Source: Flavobacterium circumlabens (GTDB taxonomy: Bacteria; Bacteroidota; Bacteroidia; Flavobacteriales; Flavobacteriaceae). Taken from it: 64,000 nucleotides of DNA. The stretch spans positions 206,398 to 270,397 of the forward strand of contig NZ_SLWA01000005.1 in assembly GCF_004345565.1 (NCBI RefSeq). The letters are read 5' to 3'. Below the pieces are notes generated by a model. That model was given only the letters and a program-made list of their open reading frames with translations, made no database searches and was not told the DNA's origin. Positions 51,091 to 59,672 of this stretch are shown piece after piece. Made by a program: the position numbers and the translations under genes. Every line of letters starts with the position of its first letter. Position 1 is the first letter of the stretch.

Positions 51091-52104
51091 CTTCGAAAAA
51101 TACTTTTTCCGTTTGCCATTTTATACGGATTCATTACCTCAATTAGGAATTATCTTTTTGATAAAGGGATTCTGAAATCAACTTCATTTGATCTGCCTGT
51201 TATTGCTGTCGGAAATCTAAGTGTTGGCGGAACCGGAAAAACACCTCAGATCGAATATCTGATTCGATTATTGTCGGATAATTATAAAGTCGCAACCTTA
51301 AGCCGCGGCTATAAAAGAAAATCGGAAGGTTTCATTTTAGCCGACGCGGGCTCAAACGCTGAAATTTTAGGAGATGAACCCTTTCAGTTTTATCAAAAAT
51401 TTCCAAATATTCAGGTAGCTGTCGATGCAGACAGAACAAATGGAATTACACAATTGCTTTCCGGCAATGAAAAACCACAAGTTGTTTTATTAGATGACGC
51501 CTATCAACACCGAAAAGTAAAAGCAGGTTTTTATATTTTGCTAAGTTCTTACGATGATTTATATGCAGACGATTTTATGCTGCCAACCGGAAATCTTCGC
51601 GAAAGCAGGAGTGGAGCAAATCGTGCAAATATTGTAATCATAACAAAATGCCCGGGGAATTTATCTGTTGAAAGACAAGAACAAATTCGCCTGAAATTGA
51701 AACTGACCTATTCGCAGCAAATCTATTTTACTTTTATAGATTATGATGATTTTATTTATAGTAAAGAGCAGAAAACAGCTGTAAATGAGCTTAAAAATGA
51801 ATCAAAACTGCTTTTGGCCGGAATCGCAAAACCAACGCCATTTTTCAATTATTTAAAAAATGAAAAAGATCAATGCCTGACTTTTCCGGATCATCATCAC
51901 TTCTCTGATGCTGATTTAGATGCGATTCAGGGTAAAGCCGGAAGCCAGAAAATCATTACTACAGAGAAAGATTATGTTCGTTTAAAAGATTCTAAACTGG
52001 CTTCGCAATTGTATTACCTGCCCATAAAAACTACGTTTATCAACAACCATAAAAATTTTGAGGCAACGGTACTCGAATATGTTAAATCAAACTTAGAACC
52101 TTAA
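51082..52104 (+). CDS. lpxK: Tetraacyldisaccharide 4'-kinase LpxK
   Basis: The 340-residue inner-membrane-associated kinase phosphorylates the 4' position of the lipid A disaccharide. Visible motifs: the N-terminal hydrophobic helix (LLRKILFPFAILYG, about 3-16), P-loop GNLSVGGTGKTPQIEYL (about 43-59), LSRGYKRKSEGF (about 73), DDAYQHRK (about 137) and FPDHHHFSDAD (about 268). The ATG lies inside the truncated toxin frame, so the promoter region has been rearranged. The remaining -7 box of the old module at 50680-50687 may now drive lpxK. Confidence 0.95.
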   Translation: MNLLRKILFPFAILYGFITSIRNYLFDKGILKSTSFDLPVIAVGNLSVGGTGKTPQIEYLIRLLSDNYKVATLSRGYKRKSEGFILADAGSNAEILGDEPFQFYQKFPNIQVAVDADRTNGITQLLSGNEKPQVVLLDDAYQHRKVKAGFYILLSSYDDLYADDFMLPTGNLRESRSGANRANIVIITKCPGNLSVERQEQIRLKLKLTYSQQIYFTFIDYDDFIYSKEQKTAVNELKNESKLLLAGIAKPTPFFNYLKNEKDQCLTFPDHHHFSDADLDAIQGKAGSQKIITTEKDYVRLKDSKLASQLYYLPIKTTFINNHKNFEATVLEYVKSNLEP

Positions 52105-52122
52105 CGACTGAATTCCTGGGAT

Positions 52123-54309
52123 TTAGTTTTTATCAAAAAATTTCGCAATAATACTATAAAATTCATCGGGAGCGAAAGGTTTTGTAATCACATCATTCAT
52201 TCCGAAAGATAAAAGCATATCCCTGTTTTCATCCAGCGAAATAGCTGTTAAGGCGATAATCGGAGTAGTTTTGTCAAATTCCCGGATTTGTTTTGTAGCA
52301 GTCGTTCCATTGATTCCGGGTAAGTGGACATCCATTAGAATCATATCGAATTTTTTTACTTTCAACAGCTCAACTGCATCTTCGCCATTATCGATTATTT
52401 CGCAGGTTATAGCTTTGTTTTCGAGCATTTTTCGGGTAATCATCTGATTGATTTTGTTGTCTTCAATCAATAAAATAGATTTGTGCTGGAACTGCCTGTC
52501 GTTGTATGATTTGGCTTCTTCCTTTATTTCAAGGGGCTCTTTGTTGATTCTGAAATCTAGTCTGAAGGTGAAAGCAGAACCTTTGCCGACCTCGCTTTTT
52601 AGTTTGATTTCACCGCCCAGAAGTTCAATTAATTTTTTTACAATTGTAAGACCTAAACCTGTTCCGCCGTATTTGCGATTAACTTCTACAGATCCCTGAG
52701 AAAAACTTTCAAAAACAGTTTGTAATTTGTCTTCCGGAATTCCAATTCCGGTATCCACAATTTCAAAATAAACGATTGCACTTTCATCTTCAATCGCATA
52801 TAATTTCGCAATGACGCTTACATGTCCGTTTTGTGTAAATTTTAGAGCATTGTTGATTAAGTTGAGTATAATTTGGGATAATTTGGTTGGGTCGCCAATT
52901 AAATTGTCCGGAATAGTCTCGTCTATTTCAAGATTGAAATAATTCTTATTGGCGGCTGCTAATTCTTTTAAGGAACTTTGAATGTTGAATAACAACTCTT
53001 TAAGGTTAAAAGAAATATTTTCAATTTCTATTTTTGTAGAATCTATTTTATTGATCTCAAGAATCTCGTTGATAAAAGTGGTAAGGTAATTTCCTGAGAA
53101 TTTTAAAGATTCCAGGTATTTTAACTGCGTTTTTTTAGGACTGTCTTCCAGCAGTAAATGTGTAATTCCGTTAATGGCATTTAAGGGAGTGCGGAGTTCA
53201 TGACTTACAGTTGATAAAAATTCTGATCTGGCTCTTGATGCTTTTTCAGCCTTGTTTTTAGCCAGGATAAGTTCCTTGTTTTTCTCTCTCAAAAGTAAAT
53301 TATTCTGATTTCGAATAATATTGTTTTTGTATAAAGCCAGACTCAAAAGGGATAAAATAGAAATTAAGGCAATGGCTAAAATGCTAACCAGCTTAGAGTA
53401 ACGATACGTTTTTAACTGAATCTTTTCTTCACTCTCGCGTTTTAAACTAGTACTGATTGATTGGTTTTTTTTAAACTTTTCAAATTCGTTTAGATCTAAT
53501 TTGGCATTTTTTATTTTTAAGATATAGTTCTCAATCTGATAATGTTCATCAAGATAAGAGTAGGCCAGATCAAAATTCCTGTTCTTTTTGTAATAGCGAC
53601 TGATGCCCAGAACGATTTTTGACTTTTGTGCTAAATCGTTGTTTTTGGCACTCATTTCTAAAGCATTATCGAAATAAAAGAGAGCAGAATCATTTTGTTG
53701 AAGCTGGGTTTCCAGCAGACCAAGCTGATAATAGGCGTCGGTTTTTGCTTTTAAAATGGAGCTGTTATCCGGTTTTTTAATTATGCTTTGAAAAGTTTGT
53801 ATGGCTAAGGGAAAGTTTTTATTTGCCTTGAATGCCATCGCTTTTTGATAGCTTAAAATTTCGGCGCTATCAGCAATATTTAATTTTTTTAGAAGATTCT
53901 CCGCTCTTGTGTAATAGATATCGGCGGTTTTGTAATTTCCTTTCGCAGTATTCGTGACACCAATGTAATGCAGTGCAAGGGCTTTGGTACAGGTTGGTTT
54001 TACTTTGCTGAATAAAGAAACACTTCTGTGAAAGTTTTTTAAGGCATCTTCATAATTTCCAAGGTTGTAATAAATTTTACCAAGCTTAAAAGTCTGATTG
54101 GCTAAATTCTCCGATTTGTTATTGGAAGCACAAAAAGCAATCGATTTTTCTGTAAAAAAAACGGCCTGATCGTACTTTTTATTCTGAAGATTGGTGTTGG
54201 CCAGTTTATTATAATAGATAATGCTATCTGTACTCTTTTTGGCCTGAGAATACAAAAACGGATTAAAAAAACTTATAAGAATTAAAAGGTAGTGTTTCAT
54301 GTATCGCAA
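52123..54309 (-). CDS. Hybrid sensor histidine kinase with TPR repeats
   Basis: The 728-residue protein starts with a short signal (ending LYSQA), then TPR repeats (about 30-270, e.g. QTFKLGKIYYNLGNYEDALKN), one transmembrane helix (about 303-325), a coiled coil, and the kinase core: H box FLSTVSHELRTPLNAI (His about 369), N box NLINNALKFT, G1 DTGIGIPEDKL, G2 GTGLGLTIVKKL. A C-terminal receiver (about 607-726) has LIEDN, the phospho-Asp in MILMDVHLPG (about 659) and ITKPF. No DNA-binding output is attached, so phosphotransfer to another protein is expected. Confidence 0.92.
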   Translation of the reverse strand: MRYMKHYLLILISFFNPFLYSQAKKSTDSIIYYNKLANTNLQNKKYDQAVFFTEKSIAFCASNNKSENLANQTFKLGKIYYNLGNYEDALKNFHRSVSLFSKVKPTCTKALALHYIGVTNTAKGNYKTADIYYTRAENLLKKLNIADSAEILSYQKAMAFKANKNFPLAIQTFQSIIKKPDNSSILKAKTDAYYQLGLLETQLQQNDSALFYFDNALEMSAKNNDLAQKSKIVLGISRYYKKNRNFDLAYSYLDEHYQIENYILKIKNAKLDLNEFEKFKKNQSISTSLKRESEEKIQLKTYRYSKLVSILAIALISILSLLSLALYKNNIIRNQNNLLLREKNKELILAKNKAEKASRARSEFLSTVSHELRTPLNAINGITHLLLEDSPKKTQLKYLESLKFSGNYLTTFINEILEINKIDSTKIEIENISFNLKELLFNIQSSLKELAAANKNYFNLEIDETIPDNLIGDPTKLSQIILNLINNALKFTQNGHVSVIAKLYAIEDESAIVYFEIVDTGIGIPEDKLQTVFESFSQGSVEVNRKYGGTGLGLTIVKKLIELLGGEIKLKSEVGKGSAFTFRLDFRINKEPLEIKEEAKSYNDRQFQHKSILLIEDNKINQMITRKMLENKAITCEIIDNGEDAVELLKVKKFDMILMDVHLPGINGTTATKQIREFDKTTPIIALTAISLDENRDMLLSFGMNDVITKPFAPDEFYSIIAKFFDKN

Positions 54310-54327
54310 TGCTTCTTACAATGAATC

Positions 54328-55326
54328 TTATGCTTTTTTCATCAGCAGAATCAAATCAATCAATCTTGATGAATAGCCAATTTCATTATCGTACCAGCCT
54401 ACAACTTTTACCATTTTATCAATAACGGAAGTTAGCTGGGCGTCAAACAGACACGAATTTCTATTGCCAATTACATCAACCGATACGATCGGATCTTCTG
54501 TGTAATCTAATATTCCTTTTAAACTTGTATTTGAGGCGTTTTCAAAAGCGGTGTTGATTTCTTCGATAGTAACAGCACGTTTTACATTAAACGTAATATC
54601 GGTCAATGAACCATCCGGAACAGGAACCCGAATTCCACAACCACCTATTTTCTCATGCAATTTAGGAAAAATTTTTGTTAGAGCCTTAGCTGCACCAGTA
54701 GTTGTCGGAACAATTGACTGACTCGCACCTCTGGCACGGCGTAAGTCCTTATGTGGCTGGTCGTGAAGGCTTTGGTCGGTAGTGTAAGAATGTATTGTTG
54801 TAATGTATGCCTGCTCGATTCCGCATAATTCATCAATGATTTTGATCATCGGGGCAGCATTGTTTGTGGTACAACTCGCATTCGAAACTATGGTTTCAGT
54901 TCCATCCAGAATGTTCTCATTAACGCCAAGAACGACTGTTTTTATCGTGTCAACTTCAGAAGGAGCAGAAAGGATTACTTTTTTTGCCCCAACTTCAATG
55001 TGAGCGTTTAATTCTTCATGCGTTTTGTATTTTCCGGTACATTCTATCACAAAATCAATAGAATGGCTTTTCCAGTCCAAATTTGAAATACTTTTTTCAT
55101 GAAAAAATAAAAAATGTTTTCCATCAACAATAATACTTTTTTCATCGTGACTTACTTGGACAGGCAGGACACCGTGAATACTGTCGTATTTTATCAAATG
55201 CGACATGGTTTTGTTATCTGCGATATCGTTGATAGCAACGACTTCAATTTCAGGATGGTTTAAAAGTAAACGGAATAGATTTCTTCCAATTCTCCCAAAA
55301 CCATTTACAGCAATTCTTGTTTTCAA
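54328..55326 (-). CDS. gap: Glyceraldehyde-3-phosphate dehydrogenase, type I
   Basis: The 332-residue enzyme has the NAD-binding GFGRIGRNLFRLL (about 8-20), the catalytic Cys in SNASCTTNNAAP (about 151), the conserved TTIHSYTTDQSLHD (His about 178) and GRNSCLF/WYDNEIGYSSR at the C-terminus. The residue after the nucleotide site reads INDIAD, with Asp favouring NAD+ over NADP+. It catalyses the NAD-dependent step of glycolysis/gluconeogenesis. It lies 18 bases before the hybrid kinase gene in the same direction, so some readthrough may occur. Confidence 0.95.
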   Translation of the reverse strand: MKTRIAVNGFGRIGRNLFRLLLNHPEIEVVAINDIADNKTMSHLIKYDSIHGVLPVQVSHDEKSIIVDGKHFLFFHEKSISNLDWKSHSIDFVIECTGKYKTHEELNAHIEVGAKKVILSAPSEVDTIKTVVLGVNENILDGTETIVSNASCTTNNAAPMIKIIDELCGIEQAYITTIHSYTTDQSLHDQPHKDLRRARGASQSIVPTTTGAAKALTKIFPKLHEKIGGCGIRVPVPDGSLTDITFNVKRAVTIEEINTAFENASNTSLKGILDYTEDPIVSVDVIGNRNSCLFDAQLTSVIDKMVKVVGWYDNEIGYSSRLIDLILLMKKA

Positions 55327-55418
55327 TCTTTTTGTTTATTTGTTTAATCTTTTAGCCGGTTAATCGCTTAATTGTCAGTACGATTAAACAATTAATCAGT
55401 TAAACGAATAACTTTTTT

Positions 55419-56285
55419 CTATAAAATATGTTTTTGTGCTTTGTAGGAAGAACGAACCAATGGTCCGCTTTCGACATGACGGAAACCTAATTCAAGTCCG
55501 AATTTCTCGTATTTCGCAAACTGATCAGGCGTTATGAATTCTTTTACCGGTAAATGTTTTTTACTCGGCTGCAGGTACTGACCGATGGTCACCACATCTA
55601 CATTTGCATTTCGTAAATCTGTCATCGTCTGGAAAACCTCTTCTTCCGTTTCGCCAAGTCCCAGCATAATTCCGGATTTGGTTCTGTTGATTCCTTTTTC
55701 TTTTAAATAACGTAAAACTTCAAGACTGCGGTCGTATTTGGCCTGAATACGTACTTCACGTGTCAAACGACGAACCGTTTCAACATTATGTGAAACTACT
55801 TCAGGATTTGCTTCCACAATTCGGTCAAGGTTTCTTTCAATTCCCTGAAAGTCCGGAATTAAAGTCTCAAGAGTCGTATTAGGATTCATTCTGCGAATTG
55901 CTTTCACCGTTTCAATCCAGATGATAGAACCGCCATCTTTCAGATCATCTCTGTCAACGCTTGTAATTACGGCATGTTTAATATTCATGATTTTTATAGA
56001 GCGGGCTACTTTTTCAGGTTCATCCCAGTCTACGGTTTCCGGCCTTCCGGTTTTTACGCCGCAAAATCCGCAGGAACGGGTACAAACGTTTCCAAGAATC
56101 ATAAAAGTGGCTGTTCCTTCGCCCCAGCATTCTCCCATATTAGGGCAGCTTCCTGAGGTACAAATCGTATTTAAGCTGTATTTATCCACCAAACCACGAA
56201 GTTCAGTATATTTTTGCCCAATCGGAAGTTTTACTTTTAACCATTTAGGTTTTCCGGTTGGTATATTTTCAATGACTGTTTCCAT
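55419..56285 (-). CDS. lipA: Lipoyl synthase
   Basis: The 288-residue radical-SAM enzyme inserts sulfur into octanoyl groups. Both Fe-S clusters are visible: the auxiliary-cluster Cys in [13 protein letters not shown] (about 42-54) and the SAM-cluster motif [10 protein letters not shown] (about 68-77). The C-terminal RSSYKAQ motif with the cluster-ligand Ser is also present. A -7-like TATCTTTG is readable on the minus strand at 56304-56311. It stands alone; a lipB gene is not in the window. Confidence 0.96.
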   Translation of the reverse strand: METVIENIPTGKPKWLKVKLPIGQKYTELRGLVDKYSLNTICTSGSCPNMGECWGEGTATFMILGNVCTRSCGFCGVKTGRPETVDWDEPEKVARSIKIMNIKHAVITSVDRDDLKDGGSIIWIETVKAIRRMNPNTTLETLIPDFQGIERNLDRIVEANPEVVSHNVETVRRLTREVRIQAKYDRSLEVLRYLKEKGINRTKSGIMLGLGETEEEVFQTMTDLRNANVDVVTIGQYLQPSKKHLPVKEFITPDQFAKYEKFGLELGFRHVESGPLVRSSYKAQKHIL

Positions 56286-56616
56286 ATATCAAAATTCAAA
56301 GCACAAAGATACGGAATGTTGTTTATTTGGAGATTTGTTTAAGGGTTAATTTGCTATTGCATTGCTTTGGGATTAAGAAAACTCGTATTGCATATAATTT
56401 AGGCTTACTGTTAAAATTTTGATTTAAAAAAGGCAAGCCTCCTGAACTGTTTTGTTTTTTATTAATTAATTGATTTAGGATGAATAATAGTGACAGCGGT
56501 TTGATTTTTACCAGTTTAAAATTTATATCTTTATTTGTTATAAAATTACTCGAAAAGAGATAAAATAGAATTTTGTTAATAGTACATTTGTTGTTAAATT
56601 GTAATAATATAAAAAC
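56286..56616. other. Divergent intergenic region, lipA / M48 protease
   Basis: This AT-rich gap of 331 bases holds the lipA -7 element (56304-56311) and a -7-like TACATTTG at 56583-56590 before the protease gene. No small gene or stable RNA structure stands out. Confidence 0.5.
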
Positions 56617-57480
56617 ATGAAAAAGAAATTTATAATATCAGGTGCTTTGTTTGCAGCCTTTAGTTTCACCAGTATGAATGCGCAGATTAATTTTGGTGAA
56701 AAAGCTCTTGGAGCTGTTCAAAAAGGAGTCGCTGGCTTTACACTAAGTAATGCCGATGCTGCAGCGTTGTCTAAAGAAGCAGTTGTTAAGTTAGATGCAG
56801 AAAATGTAGTTGCGCCTGCAACAGATGGATATGCAATACGATTGAACAGGGTCTTTGGTAAACATACTGCTGGTGAGGGATATACTTTAAACTTTAAAGT
56901 ATATAAAGTAAAAGAAGTAAATGCATTTGCCACAGCTGACGGAAGTGTTCGTGTATATTCTGGTCTGATGGATATTATGGATGATAATGAATTATTGGCT
57001 GTAATCGGACATGAGATTGGTCACGTTGCGAATAATGATTCACGAGATGCAATGCGTGCAGCTTACCAAAAAGAAGCATTAATTGATGGGGTTTCTTCCC
57101 AATCGGCAACTATTACATCAGTAACAGATAGCCAGTTAGGTAAAATAGGAAGTGCTTTAATTGATAGCAAACACAGTAGAAAACAGGAAACAGAGGCTGA
57201 TTTATTTTCGTATAACTTTTTGAAGAAAAACGGATATAACATCAATGCCGAAGAATCTGCCTTTAGAATTTTAGCAAAAATGAGTGAAGGAACTGAAGCT
57301 TCCTTTATCGATCAGATGATGAGCTCGCACCCGGACTCTAAAAAGAGAGCTGATGATGCCAAGGCAAGAGCGGAAAAAGATGGTTTGTATAAACCTTATG
57401 TGCAGCAAAAAATTGTAAACACAGTTCCCGCACCGGCTAAAAAAACGAAGACAACAAAAAAAGCAACTAAAAAGAAATAA
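56617..57480 (+). CDS. M48-family metalloprotease, secreted
   Basis: The 287-residue protein has a signal peptide (about 1-22, ending SMNAQ), and the zinc motif is HEIGH (within VIGHEIGHVANND, about 132). The third ligand is the Glu in RKQETEADLFSYNFLKKNGY (about 192). It also has the SSHPDSKKRADDA motif seen in Oma1/LoiP-like proteases, and ends in a Lys/Thr-rich tail. It probably works in the periplasm in envelope quality control, since no membrane helix other than the signal is visible. It is monocistronic, with its own terminator. Confidence 0.92.
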   Translation: MKKKFIISGALFAAFSFTSMNAQINFGEKALGAVQKGVAGFTLSNADAAALSKEAVVKLDAENVVAPATDGYAIRLNRVFGKHTAGEGYTLNFKVYKVKEVNAFATADGSVRVYSGLMDIMDDNELLAVIGHEIGHVANNDSRDAMRAAYQKEALIDGVSSQSATITSVTDSQLGKIGSALIDSKHSRKQETEADLFSYNFLKKNGYNINAEESAFRILAKMSEGTEASFIDQMMSSHPDSKKRADDAKARAEKDGLYKPYVQQKIVNTVPAPAKKTKTTKKATKKK

Positions 57481-57504
57481 CCACTATTGATTATCATAAA
57501 AAAG

Positions 57505-57538
57505 AAAACCCGACAATTTAATTTGTCGGGTTTTTTTA
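57505..57538. terminator. Bidirectional terminator, M48 / PH-domain genes
   Basis: AAAACCCGACAA and TTGTCGGGTTTT pair perfectly, are followed by Ts, and are preceded by As, between converging genes. Confidence 0.85.
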
Positions 57539-57919
57539 TTATCCTAAAACGTGATGTGCCAGAACTTTTTGTACATCATACACATTTACCGATTTGTTAA
57601 ATTGTTTTACGATGCTTGGTTGTAATTCACTCGAAACCCAGATTTTTAATTCAGCATCAAGGTCAAAAGTACCTGCTGTTTCAATGCTAAAGCGAGTAAT
57701 GCTTTTATAGGCAATTGATTTGTATTCTGTTTTACTTCCTGTAATTCCTTGTACGTCAACCAGAATTAATCTTTTGTTCGTGAAGATAAAAGTATCGCGG
57801 ATAAGTTTAAAACCCATTTCGATTTCTTCATTGTCTGTTAAAAGTTGTCCGTATTTTTTAATTAAATCTTCTTGACTTACTGAACCAGCATTACCAATAA
57901 TAGCCGAAAATATTCCCAT
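57539..57919 (-). CDS. Bacterial PH-domain protein (bPH_1 type)
   Basis: The 126-residue cytosolic protein is one bacterial pleckstrin-homology-like domain: GQLLTDNEEIEMGFKLIRD, the strand FIFTNKRLILVDVQGITGSK, YKSIAYKSITRFSIETAGTF, ELKIWVSS, and a final helix (VYDVQKVLAHHVL). This matches the family of short bPH_1/YvbH-like proteins. The biological function is unknown. It has its own start region and a shared downstream terminator. Confidence 0.87.
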   Translation of the reverse strand: MGIFSAIIGNAGSVSQEDLIKKYGQLLTDNEEIEMGFKLIRDTFIFTNKRLILVDVQGITGSKTEYKSIAYKSITRFSIETAGTFDLDAELKIWVSSELQPSIVKQFNKSVNVYDVQKVLAHHVLG

Positions 57920-58026
57920 TTTTATAGTTTTTAATTTTTAATACAATCCTTTTTATATACTGTAAATATACTTGATTTTACTGATTTTATGAATTGCTTT
58001 TTAATTTTATAAAGAAAGGAGTTAAG

Positions 58027-58095
58027 ATGAAAGAAAGTAAAAAGGATGAAATTCAGGATGTGAAAAGGAATCAGAGCATTAAAAAAAATCCATAA
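58027..58095 (+). CDS. Candidate 22-residue Lys-rich peptide (doubtful)
   Basis: An ATG at 58027, preceded by AAAGAAAGGAG seven bases upstream (an unusually good Shine-Dalgarno for this group), opens MKESKKDEIQDVKRNQSIK and stops at 58093. The gap otherwise holds no gene, and the terminator at 58094-58127 follows at once, although it serves the opposite tonB gene. No clear -33/-7 promoter is seen. Composition alone could explain it. Confidence 0.2.
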   Translation: MKESKKDEIQDVKRNQSIKKNP

Positions 58096-58127
58096 AAAAA
58101 GGCAGAACCTAAATTCTGCCTTTTTAT
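58094..58127 (-). terminator. Terminator of tonB (bidirectional form)
   Basis: AAAAAAAGGCAGAA and TTCTGCCTTTTT pair with a six-base loop, 5 bases from the tonB stop. T runs lie on both strands. Confidence 0.85.
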
Positions 58128-58131
58128 TTTG

Positions 58132-58956
58132 TTATTCCAGTTCCGTTTTTATTGTAATTGGAAGATTGTATGCGGTGCGAACCGGTTTTCCGTCTAAGAT
58201 ACCTGGACTCCATTTTGTTCTTAATGATTTCAGAACGCGAATAGCTTCTTTTCCCATTCCGTAACCCGGATCTTTTTTTACCATGATGTCTGTTAAGGAA
58301 CCGTCTTTTTCAACGACAAAAGAAACATAAACCTGTAAAGTTTTTTCAGCATCCAGTTCCGGTCTTTGGAAATTATTTCCAACGAAAGTGTAGAATTTAG
58401 CCATTCCTCCCGGAAATTCAGGTTGTTTGTCTAATGTTGCAGCAAGCACAGGTTCGTTAGTGGTTGGAGCTACTGAAGCTACTTCTCCGCCATTACCATT
58501 TGATGGTAAAACATTAGTAGTAGCAACCCCTGTTCCGCTGGTATTTTCAACTACGGGTGCATTTACTTTATTAGTCGCAATTTCCTGCACAGCCTCTTCA
58601 GTTCTGGCAACAACAGGATTTGTAAGCTGAACTACTTCAGTTAATGGTGTCGAAGCGCTTTGCGGTGGTGCAGGAGGAGCGGGCGGTATGTCCTGATTTA
58701 GATCTACTTGTGTAACAATAACAGGATCCGTCATGGGAATATCCGTAGGTATTGGGTCAATGACTGCACTTGGTTTAAATTTGTTTACCAAAACAGAAGC
58801 ACTGCCTATAGTTGCTATGACTAGCAATCCTGCAAATAAAGCTGTTATTGAATTTTTAGAACTTTCCTGGCGTAATTGGTACGCGCCGTATTCTTTGTTT
58901 TTGTTTTCGAAAACAAGATTGGTCCACTTGGTTTCATAGATGCTTAGTTTAGACAT
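58132..58956 (-). CDS. TonB-family energy transducer
   Basis: The 274-residue protein has a short cytosolic N-terminus (with YETKWTNLVFENKNKEYGAY, common in flavobacterial TonB), one transmembrane helix (about 34-56), a Pro-rich spacer (about 72-107, with PPAPPAPP) and a linker of Val/Thr/Asn. The C-terminal TonB domain (about 178-274) shows KQPEFPGGMAKFYTFVGNNF, YVSFVVEKDGSLTDIMV and the final VRTAYNLPITIKTELE. It couples the proton-motive force, through ExbB/ExbD encoded elsewhere, to receptors such as those in this window. It is monocistronic. Confidence 0.93.
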   Translation of the reverse strand: MSKLSIYETKWTNLVFENKNKEYGAYQLRQESSKNSITALFAGLLVIATIGSASVLVNKFKPSAVIDPIPTDIPMTDPVIVTQVDLNQDIPPAPPAPPQSASTPLTEVVQLTNPVVARTEEAVQEIATNKVNAPVVENTSGTGVATTNVLPSNGNGGEVASVAPTTNEPVLAATLDKQPEFPGGMAKFYTFVGNNFQRPELDAEKTLQVYVSFVVEKDGSLTDIMVKKDPGYGMGKEAIRVLKSLRTKWSPGILDGKPVRTAYNLPITIKTELE

Positions 58957-59120
58957 AATTAGATTGGATTTTAAGGTTAAGTAAACATTAAATCATAAGC
59001 AACAAAATTTTTGATTTTGATTGGACAATAAAAACAAAAGAACATGTAAGGGTTTGTGAAATTTTAATCTTTTTAAGAAAAAATACGTGGCTATTTTAAT
59101 CTTTAACTAAAGATAATAAA

Positions 59121-59672
59121 TTATCTATTACGTTCGATGATTTCTGCTAACAATTTTTTAGCGCGGAGTAGTTTTACTTTTACGTTGCTTAAAGGCTCAT
59201 CAATCTTGAGTGCAATTTCCTGATAAGTCATTTCCTGAAAATAACGCAGCTGAATTACTTCCTGATAATGGGGTTTTAATTCTTTGATGCATTGCAGCAG
59301 ACGGGAAAGATTTTGCTCTTTAATTAAAGCATCTTCCGCAGACGGAGTAGTGTCAGCGATGTTATATGCCTGTTGGTCTTCAGTATCCGTAATTTCTATA
59401 AAAAGATTGGTTTTCTTTTTACGTAATAAATCAATGTAAACATTTTTTGCAATTGCAATTAACCAGGTGTTGAACTGAAATTCAGGATTGTAAGAGGCAA
59501 TTTTGTCGAAAGCTTTTGAGAAAGTTTCGATCGTAATATCTTCGGCAGTAGTTTCGTTTTCGGTACGTTTCAGCATAAATCCGTACACTTCATTCCAATA
59601 GAAATCTAACAAAAAAGTAAAGGCGATCTGATCGCCTTTTTTTGCTTTTTCTATTTTAGAATTTATTTCCAA
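59121..59672 (-). CDS. ECF-type sigma-70 family factor
   Basis: The 183-residue protein has sigma region 2 (about 20-90: FYWNEVYGFMLKRTEN, ITIETFSKAFDKI, FNTWLIAIAKNVYIDLLRKK) and region 4 (about 115-182: LKPHYQEVIQLRYFQEMTYQEIA as the helix-turn-helix, LSNVKVKLLRAKKLL). There is no anti-sigma gene next to it, which is unlike typical SusCD-linked ECF factors. Its ATG overlaps the glycosyltransferase stop by 10 bases, and a hairpin with T-rich tail lies within its first 20 codons, which might restrict readthrough into it. Confidence 0.92.
   Translation of the reverse strand: MEINSKIEKAKKGDQIAFTFLLDFYWNEVYGFMLKRTENETTAEDITIETFSKAFDKIASYNPEFQFNTWLIAIAKNVYIDLLRKKKTNLFIEITDTEDQQAYNIADTTPSAEDALIKEQNLSRLLQCIKELKPHYQEVIQLRYFQEMTYQEIALKIDEPLSNVKVKLLRAKKLLAEIIERNR
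59620..59643. terminator. Terminator-like hairpin inside the start of the sigma factor gene
   Basis: AAAGGCGAT-CTG-ATCGCCTTT is a 9-bp stem with a three-base loop. On the plus strand it is followed by seven Ts and on the minus strand by ACTTTTTTG. It lies in codons about 9-17 of the sigma gene (KKGDQIAF), just after the end of the glycosyltransferase gene. Confidence 0.5.
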
